Positions 10,358 to 22,517 of a stretch of DNA of 64,000 nt are shown piece after piece. Made by a program: the position numbers and the translations under genes. The stretch lies in contig NC_085136.1 in NCBI RefSeq assembly GCF_035046485.1, positions 219,484,853 to 219,548,852 on the forward strand, written 5' to 3'. The first letter of the stretch is position 1, and every line of letters starts with the position of its first letter. The DNA comes from Aedes albopictus (lineage: Eukaryota > Arthropoda > Insecta > Diptera > Culicidae). The notes under the pieces are model-generated. The model saw nothing but the letters and a program-made list of their open reading frames with translations. It made no database searches and had not been told where the DNA came from.

Positions 10358-13300
10358 TCAGGTGGCTTCATTACTGGTGTTATTCTTCTGATCTAGCTTG
10401 TTGGAGTTGGATTTGACCATGTAGATAAAATAGGTGAGAATCTCCTTTTCCTTGATCGGAATGGTTTTAAAGTGCTTCATGATGGTCTGAGTGAAAACAA
10501 AAATTGAAATCAATTGCAATGTTACAAAATTTACTCTTTCCACGCTTTCTTACCTCTGATAGCTGAGCTTTGTTGATGCCGGGTCGAGTAGATACCTTGT
10601 AGAATCGTTTGTACCTTCGGAGGGTGTTCACCTGCAGTTGGTACAGATCTACTTCCGGTAGATCCGTATCCGTCTCGTTGCTATCATCTTCGGAATCGCG
10701 TCGACGTCGCTTGGTCCGTGCGCACTGAATGCGGCCCTTGTGGAAGTCACAGATGTAGATGTGCCGTGCCTGTGGGAGATGAGAATGTTGCAAATAATAT
10801 ATTTCACGCTTTTGATGCATTCTGTATATTAAATTTTAATCATCCAGTAGAGGCGTTACGTCCTCCCATATGTTACAGTGCCTGTTGTATTATATGTAGG
10901 GTCTTGTACCATTTGGGCAGGTGTACCTATTTTGGGCACTTGCCGCTATAACTAAGTCAATTTCAAACCAATTGATGTGATTTTTTGTATAGAGTTAGAT
11001 ATCCTGCGTTGCGGGAAAAAATATCCCGCAAATTCAATCGCAATGGTAAATAGACGTGCGCGACTGCAAGAAACTGTTTTGGTGTTATATGCGCGTTATT
11101 TCTGGGGTAATTTGCGAACTTATTGTAGAAGACACCAAATCGATTTAACATCAAAGCGCACATCTATTTAAGATTGCGATCAAATTTGCGGGTGGATTTA
11201 CGGTGAAACGCGCAGTACTGTATGTGCCTAACTCTATACAAAAATTCAAGTTAATCGATTTAAAGTTGACTTAGTTATAGCAGCAAGTGCCCAAAATAGG
11301 TACACCTGCCCAAATGGTACAAGACCCTATGTGCAAAGGACATTGTCGGAATACTGGGCCCACTATGGAGTACACTATGTTTTAATAAAAATGAAAAATA
11401 TGAAATTTTTTATTTGTTTTTTTTTTTTTATACATTTCCTTCGCGGAATTCTAAAGGTAGTTATTAAAGGATGTTATTTGTAATTAGTTTAAATTTTCAC
11501 CTACATATATGGTTTTGCATTATGCGTTTTACACAGTGTATTCCGTGCATCCTCGCCTTTGGCAAATTCAAGTCGATACCGATCTGGCTTTATTGTTGCT
11601 GTTCTTTTTTGTGCTGTGATTATTAAGAGTTTAATCTTGCCTAGTTTGGGTAGTGGCTACGGTTAGGATAGCTCAGATCAATCTTCAGCACAAAAGAACA
11701 GCAACGATCAATCTTTGTAGACTTATGCAAAATGGTACAGCCCAAGTGGCGTTAGTCCAAGAACCTTACTTTCGTAAGGGAAATTTCTATCTAGGAAACC
11801 TTGTGAATCCGATGTTTGCTACTTTCAGTAAAATTGAAATGACAAACTCACGTGTCATGCCTCGAGCATGTGTGCTTGTCAACAACGCAATCGTTGCTAC
11901 ACTCATCTCTGAACTAACTACTAGAGATGTATGTTCTATCACAATTGATGTATCTGTTGGAAACCTCAACAGGAAATACAGGGGATACTCAAAATAACTG
12001 GGACAGGTAAAATTTTCACTTTTCAAAAAATGTTCAACTCGCTGTAACTTTTTGAAAAGGGCATCAAATATTCTCAAATTTTTACTGTAAGTTCATCAAC
12101 TAGTTGTGTATCAGTGGACAAAATTTGGTAAAGATCGCGCCATTCTACACGAAGTTATAAAGGTTCTAGAAAAGGGAATAATTATCCGATAGCCAACTTT
12201 GAGCTGTTATATCTCCGGATTCAATGAACCGAATGCAATGAAATTTTGATCATTTATGACTTATATAATGAGCTATTAGAAACTTTTAACTAAACTTAAA
12301 ATTCTTTACACGAATGAAAATTATTACGATTGGATTATTTTACTAATATAACACCAATTATTTCAAAACTTCATCATCGTTTCAAAATTCGAGATAGTAA
12401 TCATAGTTCATTTAAATTCCCTCTAATTGACTTGAATATATTTATGTTTTAAAGGAAAGCAACCAAATAGCCGGCATTGAAATGAAAAATTAATGGGATG
12501 CATATGAAAAATCGATAAATTTACTAAAAAAACCTAGAATAAATGAAATCGCCATAACTTTTTTTCTTAATAATAATTTCAAATCAGGTAAACTGTTTTT
12601 CAAAGTACATTATATTAGTCATAAATGATCAAAATTTCATTGCTTTCGGTTCATTGAATCTGGAGATATAACAGCTCAAAGTTGGCTATCGGATAATTTT
12701 ACCTTTTTTCCAGAATCTCCATAACTTCGTGTAGAATGGCCCGATCTTTACCAAATTTTGTTCACTGATACACAACTAGTTGATGAACTTACAGTAAAAA
12801 TTTGAGAATATTTGATGCCCTTTTCGAAAAGTTACAGCGAGTTGAACATTTTTTGTAAAGTGAAAATTTTACCTGTCCCAGTTATTTTGAGTATCCCCTG
12901 TATGTTTATTGTTCGGTTTATTTACCGCATGATGAACCATCCCCTACGGATGCTTTCAAGCAAGTCATTGCATACTGCACTTCAAAAGGCCTTCCGCTAA
13001 TTGTTGGTAGTGATGCTAATGTGCACCATATAATCTGGGGCAGCTCAGACATCAATTTGAGAGGCTCCAGTTTGATGGAGTACTTAAGTAGTACAGATCT
13101 TGCATTACTTAACATAGGCAACCGCCCAACCTTCATGGTATCTGGTAGAGAGGAAGTATTACACTTAACGCTTTGCTCTAGCAGAATTAGTCACGAGCTG
13201 ACCAATTGGCATGTGTCAGATAAAGAATCTTTATCTGACCATCGCTACATCTTGTTTGAACGTGTGAATGTTACTTCGCAAACTTTGCGTTTCATGAATC

Positions 13301-16300
13301 CCCGGTCAACCAACTGGGATCTCTTTACCGATTTGGTTGCAGCCAAATTTCATGAATACTCACCATCCATTGACAACACTTTTGAATCACCACTGTCACG
13401 TCGGTTCGTCGGTGATTTCACTTCCTCTGATGAGGAAGTTTTGGAATGTTTATTCAGTACACACTTCCCCGGATGTGTGGATTTTACATCTTCGGATGAA
13501 CCTGATGTCTTTTCTTGTAGTTATGATTTTTTAGCTTCGGCTCGGAGTATCATAACTTTAGAATCGATTGAATGGGCACTTAATAGCTTTGCTCCTTTCA
13601 AATCTCCTGGGGCAGATGGGATTTATCCTATTTTGCTTCAGAAGGGATTTGATCATTTCAAACATGTTTTGAAACAACTACTTGTTTGCAGTTTTGCTAC
13701 AGGGTATATTCCCAAATCCTGGCGGGATATTACTGTTAAGTTTATTCCGAAAGTGGGTCGTGCGTCGTATGAAGAAGCAAAGAGCTTCAGACCTATCAGT
13801 TTGACCTCTTTTCTTCTGAAATGCTTAGAACGCATAGTCGATCATCACATCCGTGATGTTCATCTGGCCAATGTGCCTCTTCATGTGAACCAACATGCTT
13901 ACCACTCTGGAAAGTCCACTGTGACTCTTTTACACAAAGTTGTTTACGATATCGAGAAGGCATTCGCTCAAAAGCAATCCTGCTTGGGTGTTTTCTTATA
14001 TATCGAGGGTGCCTTTCGATGCCATATTGGAAGCCGCACGGGGTCATGGTATATCTCCAATGATTTCCAATTGGATTGACCAAATGCTCAAAAACCGACA
14101 TCTCTTCTCGACATTGCGTCAAGCGGCGATTAGGAAATTGAGTGTTTGTGGATGCCCCCAAGGGGGAGTCTTATCACCACTTTTGTGGAATCTCGTAGCA
14201 GATACGCTATTGAGGCAACTCAATAATAGCGGTTTTCCTGCTTATGATTTTGCCGACGACTACCTAACATTGTTAGTCGGTATGTGCATCAGCACCCTTT
14301 TCGACCTGATGCAAAACGCTCTTCAGGTAGTTGAGGGTTGGTGTCGCCAATATGGCCTTTCGGTAAATCCGAGTAAAACATCTATTGCTCTTTTCACGGA
14401 AAAGCGAAGCCGTAATGTTGTTCGAGCTTTATGTCTCTTTGATTCTGAAATCAATGTGACTGAACAGGTAAAGTACGTTGGAGTCATTCTTGATTCCAAG
14501 CTTTCCTGGACACCTCATGTTGAGTTCAGAATCAAGAAAGCTTGTATGGCCTTCGGGCAATGCCGGCGAACCTTTGGTACAACTTGGAGTCTTAAACCCA
14601 AGTATATCAAATGGATTTACACAACTGTTGTTCGTCCAATATTGGCTTATGGATGTCTGGTGTGGTGGCAAAAGGGCGAAGTGAGAACGGTCCAATCAAA
14701 GTTAGGCCATCTCCAAAGGATGTGCTTAATGGCGATTTCTGGAGCGTTCTCTTCAACTCCAGCGCTCGAAGTGCTCTTTGACGTTGCCCCACTACACATT
14801 CATCTCAAACAAGAAGCACTTTCTTGCACTTACCGGTTACGGGTACTCGGTCTACTAGAGGAAACTCCTGTGAACCGCACATCAACACACACCTCGTTGT
14901 TTTCATTTTTGGTGAATTGTGACAAAATTGTTCTTGCTCCAAGTGATCTTACAATTGCTTGTAATTTTCCATATAGGACATTTTCCACGAAATTCCCTTC
15001 CCGGGAAGAGTGGACATCTGGTTATCTGGAGAGAAGTATTTCAGACGGCATCGTATGTTACACCGATGGCTCCCTTCTCGAAGGTCGAGCAGGTGCTGGT
15101 GTTTATTCTCGTGAGCTAAGGCTGTATCAGTCTTATTCACTTGGGAGACACTGCACCGTTTTTCAGGCCGAAATCTTTGCTCTTATGTGCGGAGTGCAAT
15201 CAGCACTTCAGCAGCACGTAATGGGCAAAGTAATATACTTCTGTTCAGATAGCCAGGCTGCTATTAAAGCACTTGCTTCGGCCAACTCCAGGTCGAAGAT
15301 AGTTATCGCTTGTCGAACTCAAATTCAGCAAACGCTGTTCACCTTGTATGAGTACCTGGACATTCTTCCATCGCTGGAAATGAATTGGCTGATGAGTTAG
15401 CTCGCACTGGAGCATCACATGACTTCAATGGCCCTGAGCCAGCTATTCCGGTATCCAAGTGTTGAGTGAAGCTTCAGATTGACACCTGGGCTGCCACTCA
15501 GCACGAACAGTACTGGAATAGTTTGGAATCATGTCGTCAAACAAAATTGTATTGTACTGAGCCATCTCTAGGGGTGGTAAAGTATCTAGTAAATCTGTCA
15601 AAGCAGAATTGCAGCATGCTGGTCAAAGCATTGACTGGCCACTGCCGACTCAGTTATCACATGGCGAATACTCAGCAAGCTGATTCATTTGCCTGTGATA
15701 GTTGTGAATCCGATTATGGAACTTCGTATCTTTTATATCCTCCAAAAGAAGAATATTAAAGATGTTGACAAGTCCAAAGCTTGTGCAGTCTCTGCTGTGT
15801 GGTCCAATGACCACCCGTATTTATACTACCTTAGGTAGACATAATGAATGATACCTAGACATTTAGGTATTGTTATTTCATGTAGGTAGATATCCTATGC
15901 GCACAACCATTAGGTAGACACTACAGTCCTTTCCCCTTTAGGAAATTTCAAAAATTTACATTCATCACCAAAATAATGATAGCACAAATAAACTGACGAG
16001 TCCGTCACTTCCAAAGAACATATCTGTTCGCTAACAAAACTACAAACACGATTTCGCTATCCCAACATCGGCAACTTTACCAAAAAAGTACAAATAACAC
16101 AAATCCATTCACCAAAACATAACATATGACAATTCCGCCACAAAAGAACAATTTCGTTCACCACAAAAATAACATATCGTTATTACCAAAACAAAAAGAC
16201 AATTTCGTCAATGCAACATCGGCCAAAATAGAACAATCTGTTCACAACATAATGGCAATTCTACCATAAAAGAACAATTTCGTTCACCACAAAAATAACA

Positions 16301-17966
16301 TATCGTTATTACCAAAACAAAAAGACAATTTCGTCAATGCAACATCAGCCAAAATAGAACAATCTGTTCACAACATAATGGCAATTCTACCATAAAAGAA
16401 CAATTTCGTTCACCACAAAAATAACATATCGTTATTACCAAAACAAAAAGACAATTTCGTCAATGCAACATCGGCCAAAATAGAACAATCTGTTCACAAC
16501 ATAATGGCAATTCTACCATAAAAGAACAATTTCGTTCCCCACAAAAAATAACAATTTGTTATTACAACAACCTGAAACCCAAAAAGAAACAATTTCGGAA
16601 TAACTCAAAAGAAATTACACGTTCCTTGATCCTCGTCGCCACTTTTATATCCTTCAAAAGAAGAATATTAAAGATGTTGACAAGTCCAAGTCTTGTGCAG
16701 TCTCTGCTGTGTGGTCCAATGACCACCCGTATTTATACTACCTTAGGTAGACATAATGAATGATACCTAGACATTTAGGTATTGTTATTTCATGTAGGTA
16801 GATATCCTATGCGCACAACCATTAGGTAGACACTACAGTATCATTTAATATGTAGCTGTCCAGTTTTTGCGCAATTGCGTTTCCGAGTACTCGGGAAACA
16901 CTTAAGTGAAACTGACTTCAGAAACCTAAATCTTCATGACGTTCTGTTGTTCTTGACCCGCTGTGGTATAGAGCTATAGGCTCTCTTTACGCTTTATGCG
17001 TTATCACAGTGCCCTTCTCAGGGCGTTGTTTGAACCCATTGTGGTACGCTTATGCGTTATTACAGTGTCCTTTTCAGGACGCTATGTGAACCCATTGTGG
17101 TACGCTTTTGCGAGTATGACGATCCTATTCCCTTACCTGTACTTTCCCATGTCCTATCCTTCCCTTCTCCGTCAGGTAAATGATGAATAGGCTCGTGTTC
17201 ATGGTGATGGCACAAATTCCCCGAATGGAGGAGAACGTGCCTCTAGAGCCGACCTACTGATACCTGATGGAGTACACTATGTTTTAATAAAAATGAAAAA
17301 TATGAAATTTTTTATAGCGCATTTAGTTCACCACTGGACTATCGCACTAGTTTTTACGAGTGCGAAAACGCTAATAAAAGTGCGCGATAGCATCAAATCA
17401 ACTCGGTGTCCTCAGAGCACTTGTTCACCATAGATTGAAGAAATAGTGCGCCGAAGACATCAACCTGATTTGATGCAATCGCGCACTTTTATTTACGTTT
17501 TCGCACTTATGAAGTCGCAGTTCGCAGTCCAGTAGTGAACTAAATGCGGTATATTTGATTTTTATACATTTCCTTCGCGGAATTCAAAAGGTAGTTTTCT
17601 ATCAGTGTGCAAAAACGCGAACAATCTGACACACACATACACATACGAACTAGTTTAGAAGCAGCAGACGCCTATTTGGCACTAGACTACTCGTAGAACT
17701 GGTAAACTTGCGAATTCCTGTATCTTTAATTTAATGTTCCTTGTCGGGGAAATTAGACGAATGGATATCGCTCCCTGGTTACTTACCGCCGTATCGATCA
17801 TGAGCTTCAGCCTCCTCTGTGTGACGGTCTTCTGGATGCGTTTGCTGTAGGATGCATTCCCGGCCTGATTCCGACAGCGTTCGCCATCGTCCAGCAAGCA
17901 GCACACCTGATCCGCCGGGCCGCGGGAATCTTCCTCGCCCGTACTGAACCCGTTGTTGTTGTTCAT
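10358..17966 (-). CDS. SAP30: SAP30/SAP30L, Sin3-HDAC corepressor subunit
   Basis: Small subunit of the Sin3-HDAC complex that links Sin3 to DNA and partner factors in the nucleus. Three exons on the minus strand, 17966-17787, 10769-10554 and 10486-10358, all split in phase 0, give 174 residues with a normal stop. The start is the ATG at 17966 because the sequence [15 protein letters not shown] matches the SAP30L N-terminus. The atypical zinc finger uses C22/C23, C31, C67 and H70 ([10 protein letters not shown], then IYICDFH across the first junction), followed by the basic patch RTKRRRRDS. The Sin3-binding half is intact: [40 protein letters not shown]. Length and motif order match vertebrate SAP30L. 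Intron 1 is 7,017 bp and holds a LINE plus four smaller elements; intron 2 is 67 bp. It faces RRP7 head-to-head and converges on Claspin. Confidence 0.95.
10898..11328. mobile_element. 431-bp inverted-repeat element in SAP30 intron 1
   Basis: Ends AGGGTCTTG...CAAGACCCT are perfect inverted repeats, and the inverted similarity runs on for about 65 bp (CATTTGGGCAGGTGTACCTA). Flanks are ATGT at 10,894-10,897 and 11,329-11,332; TA is an alternative reading of the duplication. No coding capacity. Confidence 0.8.
11366..11462. repeat. Left copy of a ~97-bp target duplication around LINE copy A
   Basis: From GGAGTACACTATG to AAAGGTAGTT. The same sequence follows the LINE 3' end at 17,269-17,314 and continues at 17,552-17,596, where it is split by a MITE. 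The match runs up to the start of LINE homology. Confidence 0.7.
11979..12900. mobile_element. 922-bp TA-flanked MITE inside LINE copy A
   Basis: Terminal inverted repeats of about 300 bp begin CAGGGGATACTCAAAATAAC and end in its complement. TA is duplicated at 11,977-11,978 and 12,901-12,902. The empty site is visible in LINE copy B at about 39,096. No transposase frame. Tc1/mariner-type by target and CAG ends. Confidence 0.88.
15731..16838. mobile_element. Direct-repeat element (TRIM-like) inside LINE copy A
   Basis: Two 196-bp direct repeats (15,731-15,926 and 16,643-16,838) differ at three positions by eye. Between them lie about 700 bp with at least three copies of a 120-125 bp unit (ACAATTTCGT... 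CATATCGTTATTACC). TATC precedes the first repeat and follows the second (GTATC is also possible), matching the uninterrupted site implied by copy B. The repeats do not start with TG, no clear primer-binding site or polypurine tract is visible, and nothing is coded. Each repeat contains a CCAAT and a TATTTATA box. Confidence 0.75.
17315..17551. mobile_element. 237-bp MITE within the right LINE target duplication
   Basis: Ends TAGCGCATTTAGTTCAC...GTGAACTAAATGCGGTA are inverted, with TA duplicated at 17,313-17,314 and 17,552-17,553. It splits the right copy of the LINE target duplication, so it arrived after the LINE. Confidence 0.8.
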
Positions 17967-18611
17967 TACGGATGCAAACTTGGCCCAGGCGAAGAAACGG
18001 GTTGCACAAACTTTGTAGCTTGAAATTATTATTGGCAGGCTTTGTTTCACACGCGAAAAGTTTCAACACTGAACAAACTGCTGGTAAAAGATTATTTTTC
18101 TAAAACTTTACCGTCACCGTGATTAACACCACCTAGGGCAAACACTAGCACTCGAAATCTTGCAAAATGGGCACCAAAATCATTGAGAATTACGATTTGG
18201 ATACCGGGAGTCACTTGCAATGGCTACCACAAAATAAAAGCAGAAACACTCTGTGTTGATGACGATGGTGCGCGGAGAACAGAATGTAAAGGCAAAGCCA
18301 GACAAAAGGTGGGGCGGTGGCGGGGTGGCAAATATCTCCACAACCACACAGAACAATCGCATGCAAAACAAGCTCTCACCGACAACCGGTGTCACGAACA
18401 CTATCGTAAATTGTCTCCCTCGCAGGTGCAATGTGTAAATGGAACTGACTAATCTAGTACAGCACTAGTGGTGTTTACGAAGCGTTTGAGCAAAATAGAA
18501 AGGTAAAACGTCAAATCATACACGCGGAGACAAAACATTGCTCATCTACGAGGACGTATGATTTTGCTAAGATTTTCATTCTAAAAATCCGTGTAATTCG
18601 TGTATTAGGCC
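17967..18611. promoter_or_regulatory. 645-bp divergent promoter region SAP30/RRP7
   Basis: Start codons of SAP30 (minus, 17,966) and RRP7 (plus, 18,612) face each other with no transposon between them, so both 5' UTRs and promoters must lie here. Overlapping short ORFs on both strands at 18,180-18,450 look like chance. No convincing TATA or initiator was identified. Confidence 0.6.
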
Positions 18612-19426
18612 ATGAATTCCAGAATTGAAGATTTCATATGTGAGTATGATTGTGAAACTGGTAAATGCATTTTATAATAACAATTTATATTGTAGCAATC
18701 CCGCTAAAATATGAAAATCAGGACTCCGCTTGTCATCAGGTACTGGTCAAGGAAAACATTTCCAAGGTTATTCACAAATCGAAACCGGCCGGTCGAACGT
18801 TGTACGTGTTGAATGTCCCACCGTATGCAACGTCGGAATCCATGAAAACAGCTTTCGCCATAACAGGGCCAGTGGTCAACGTTATCCTACAAGGAAAACC
18901 TGCCGAGGAACATGAAGTTTGGAACGAGCAGTCAGAAAACCGATTCAAGATCGCCTACGTGGTGTACGAAAATCCATCATCGATGAAGAAACTGCTTCGA
19001 ATGCGAAAGCTCGACTCGCTGAATGCGGACGGTCAACTGCTGACGGGCATCGACAAGTGGACCAAGGCTTACCAAGAGCGAATCCCCGACCCGGTCGGTA
19101 TGCAGCGGGAGATCGATGCATTCATGGCTAGTTACGATCGTCAGGTTGCCCAGGAAAAGAACCAACAGGAGGCGGAACCGGATGACGAAGGTTGGGTCAC
19201 GGTGACCAAGTCGACCGCCAATACGTTTGTCCAGAGGGAGGCAACTGTCAGCAAGTTGGAGGACAAGCTCAGCAAGGATCGGGTGCAGAAAGAGCTGAAG
19301 AACTTTTACACGTTCCAAATCCGTGAGTCTAAAAAGAGCGATATTGTCAGTCTAAGGAAAAAGTATGATCGCGATGTACAGAAAATGCAACAGATTAAGA
19401 AAACCAAGCGGTTTAAGCCTTATTGA
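18612..19426 (+). CDS. RRP7: RRP7 (RRP7A) ribosomal RNA-processing protein
   Basis: Nucleolar factor of the small-subunit processome, needed for pre-18S rRNA maturation. Exon 1 (18,612-18,639) encodes MNSRIEDFI plus one base; a 56-bp intron with GTGAGT and TAG borders follows; exon 2 is 18,696-19,426. Total 252 residues. The N-terminal half is the degenerate RRM-like domain (TLYVLNVPPYATSESMK near residues 45-62, then FKIAYVVYENPSSMKKLL). The C-terminal half is the RRP7 domain: PDPVGMQREIDAFMASYD, DEGWVTVTK, KELKNFYTFQIRESK and the hallmark end KRFKPY. Length and order match metazoan RRP7A. The start is supported by the joined frame and the usual family opening before IPLKY. It is divergent from SAP30 and convergent with INTS15. 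Confidence 0.95.
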
Positions 19427-19432
19427 ATGCTG

Positions 19433-19438
19433 AATAAA
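19433..19438 (+). terminator. RRP7 polyadenylation signal
   Basis: AATAAA lies seven bases after the TGA stop, which would give a very short 3' UTR. Confidence 0.6.
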
Positions 19439-19439
19439 A

Positions 19440-20039
19440 CTTAGATATTAGAAAATATACATTTATGTATGTTCATTGGTATGATGTTCAAGGATTCTAT
19501 AATATTCTCCCGATAGCTTTTTTCCTAAATTTCATTCCCAGATAAAAAAAAAGTGATTTCAAACAGGTGCTAGTCCCGGTGTCATTTACAACATATTAGA
19601 AGTTCGCCTAACCCTAGTAGGATGTTGGGGTCTATATGACCTAGATAGGTTCACTGAACGTGCACTACGTCATCGTGATGCGCCTAGCTTTCTGCAAGCC
19701 CATTGGACTGTGGGTGGGTGGGTTTTAACAGTAGCGTTCGAACCAAGGTAAATATAATATTTTTACCTACCTTGGTTCGAATTGTTCACTATACTAACGA
19801 ACTGATAATCATTGTTGGTCATTAGATGATTAGATCTTTGGTATTCTAAAACGTGCGAAGATTCGTTAAAGGATTTTCAACGTTGCAGATGTTGTGATCC
19901 CATTTAGGGAATGCATCGACTTGGACAAGGTAACACAGCACCAATCGTTGGCGGGCCCTGCATAATTCAATATGAAGCTTTTTCTAAGAGTTTTGAGGTT
20001 ACGGTCAAGATTCTATAAAATGTGAACTATCCTTATCCT
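19440..20039. other. Intergenic, nothing coding recognised
   Basis: Holds a hairpin at about 19,738-19,785 (TTCGAACCAAGGTA and its complement). Otherwise unassigned. Confidence 0.5.
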
Positions 20040-20416
20040 TTCCATGGCAAAGTATCTCTTGTGCAGCATCTTGAGAACGTTCTTCTACGATTTCGATGGC
20101 AAGACTAACTACTCCACTCCATGTCGGCGATTGAACTGCTCATTCTGCTTGGGGTTCTCGACACCTGAGACTACATGAGCACTGAGCAGGCTTCTTCAAG
20201 AGGTCCAAAGTGGTGCGTACCGGTCTTCCGAAGAACGCTTCTGTAGGAGACGTCAATGCGGTGTGTTTTGATTTGGAGTTGAGCGATACACCGAAAGCAA
20301 TGTCTGCAGGTGCTCCAGTGTGGATGAGCCTTCTCCCTTGATCAGCTTTTTGAGACTACTCTTGAGGCAGTCAACGTTCTTCCGCTTAACCGTTGGGCTG
20401 CGAATTCTAGACAGTC

Positions 20417-20522
20417 TGCTGATTGGTATTAATAGTAGTTTCGATTCCATCCTCGTCGCCTGCTGTTATAGCCGTAACCAAAAAAATCAAACAGGTTGCT
20501 AGGAGCTAGAGTTTATTGCTTT
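20417..20522. repeat. Direct repeat bordering the gypsy remnant (left copy)
   Basis: CTGATTGGTATTAATAGTAG through to GAGTTTATTGCTTTT recurs at 22,518-22,636. On the minus strand it contains AATAAA and a TATAACA end, so it may be an LTR/leader remnant. Confidence 0.5.
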
Positions 20523-20529
20523 TGGTTGA

Positions 20530-20841
20530 TGGTTGGCTAACTAATGGCATTTTATTCTGTTCTAGATTCCAGGCCTACTACTTTTATTAATATCTCGCGA
20601 GGCCTGCTAGAGCAAGGTAGACATATATCATACATCTTTGAAATAGCACATTGTACATCTCTGGTAAGCAACAATTGCGTTGTTGACAAGTACACATGCT
20701 TGAGGCATGACAGGCGAATTTGCTACTTATTTTTTTGTGGAAAATAGCAAACACCGGGTTCACAAGGTTTCCTAGAAAGAAATTCCCCTTACGAAAGTAA
20801 AGTTCTTGAACTAAAGCCATTTGGGCTGTACCATTTTGCAC
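20530..20841 (-). pseudogene. 5' fragment of the RNase H LINE family (copy C)
   Basis: Minus-strand frame MQNGTAQMALVQELYFRKGN matches the endonuclease start of LINE copies A and B. It then leaves homology and continues into sequence shared with 23,665-23,880. A second, longer copy of the same truncated fragment lies at 23,665-24,125. Confidence 0.7.
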
Positions 20842-22517
20842 AAGTCTACAAATATTGAGGTAGGTGATACCATTTTCACGGCAATACCGTTGAGAAGTTC
20901 CACGTTGCCGAAACGGGACAACGTCTCACGAACCTGATCCAGGGTTGTGGTTGTGGTGATGGAACGAATGCGAAAAATTTCGGGCCACTTGGAGTAGGCA
21001 TCCACGATAACGAAATAATTATGTGATTATATCCACGTTGCAACCGCTTGACTGCAAGAGGCTACGACTCCAGGCTTGCTTTAACCGGAGACTTCGCTGC
21101 TTCAGTGCACGCTGTACACTGTTGAACGAATTGCGTCACGTCATCATCCACATCCGGCCAGTACATGTAGCTGCGAGTCAAAGACTTCATCCGGTCCATT
21201 CCTCCGCTTCGGTCCGCTTGCGAAGCTTGAGAGGAACGACGATTCGATCGCCAAGCATGTTGCAGTCGTCGACAACTTGAAATCCATAGCTGAAGTTTGT
21301 CGTTAAAACGTGCTTGATGTTGAAATCATACAGCAGGAGTGTCAAGGCCCAAGCGATTAGCCTTGCGATTAGCTGTGTAAACAGGAATACCCTTCTTGGA
21401 ACCGAAAACCTTGAGCAGTGGTTGATGATCCGTTTACAGGAGAAAACGGCATCCGTACAGCATCTTGAGGAAGCGAATGACAGCGAAAATTGGGTTCAAT
21501 GGTTCCTTCTCCACATGTATGGTTCACCTCTGCCGGGGTCAGTGAGCGATAGGCATGAGAGATTGCCTTCACTTCACCGGTCGGGAACCGATGCATGATG
21601 ACTGGCGCCAAGGCCGTACTTCGATGTATCTGCTGCGACGATGATCTCCTTGGATGGGTTATAATGGGTGAGCAGCAGATTAGAGACCATTGTGCCCGGA
21701 GCTTGTCATCTGCTTTTACGAATCGACCGAATCGATGTGTCGTATGGTCGAATCGACCATAGTAGTTCACAGCACCGAAGTAGAAATGGAGCTGCTGAAC
21801 GTCCTTCGTTTGCATCTTGGAAATGGCATCGGTTTTGGAAGGGTCCGGTTGGTTACCATCTTTGTCCACTATATGTCCGAGGAACACAATCTAGGAGAGT
21901 GCGAAACGACAATTTTCGAGACGTAAGAAATTGTTAAAAAAGGGCTTGACTCCAGGGATGCCGGCCACCATGTTGTCGATGATGCGCTGGAAAGCGCCGG
22001 GTACCGACTTGACTCCAGGGGATATTTGATTGTTCTGTAATAGGTCACGGTGGATGTTGACCGTAGTAAGTAGCTTACGCGATTTCTCAGACAAGTCGAG
22101 GTGTGTGAAGTAACGTGCTCCAGCCAGTTCCGAAAAGAGGTCGGCAGGATGATGCAGTGGGTGGCGGTCACATTCCAGCGCCTCGTTCAACCCCGTCGAA
22201 TAATCACAACACACACGGACCTATATGATGTCCGCTTTACGCACGACTACTATTGAAGCTGCCCAGTCCGAGAATCGAACCGGCGAAATGATACCGTTGG
22301 TCTGGAGGCTTTCGAGTTCTTCATCTACCTTAGGGAGCGCAGCGTACGCTACGGGTCTTTTGGGGCAATAGGAAGGACGTGCAACAGGCTTCAAAAACAG
22401 CTTCACTTGCGCTTTAATGCACCTACCCAGCGTGCTTCGAAAAACTTTCGAGAAGTGTTGTTTGAGTTGATTCACGTATTCATCGGGATGTGGTCCGGAC
22501 ATTGGTGTACGACGTTG

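Larger units (their letters stand above)
11463..17268 (+). mobile_element. Non-LTR retrotransposon copy A (RNase H-bearing, LOA/I-like), defective
   Basis: One degraded ORF encodes an AP endonuclease (from 11,653; HHIIWGSSD near 13,024), a reverse transcriptase (FADDYLTLL near 14,250) and a C-terminal RNase H ([10 protein letters not shown] near 15,057; SDSQAAIKA near 15,246). The RNase H suggests the LOA or I group. Compared with copy B at 38.2 kb it lacks about 300 bp between endonuclease and RT (at about 13,380), a 14-bp block in the RT (near 14,010) and bases in the RNase H. It also carries a TA-flanked MITE (11,979-12,900) and a direct-repeat element (15,731-16,838). No ORF1 and no in-frame ATG before the endonuclease. 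The 3' end is CTGATACCTGAT. Confidence 0.88.

Noticed and set aside
18180..18452. Small gene between SAP30 and RRP7
   Set aside because: Competing frames on both strands, no motif, and it lies in the expected promoter and 5' UTR region.
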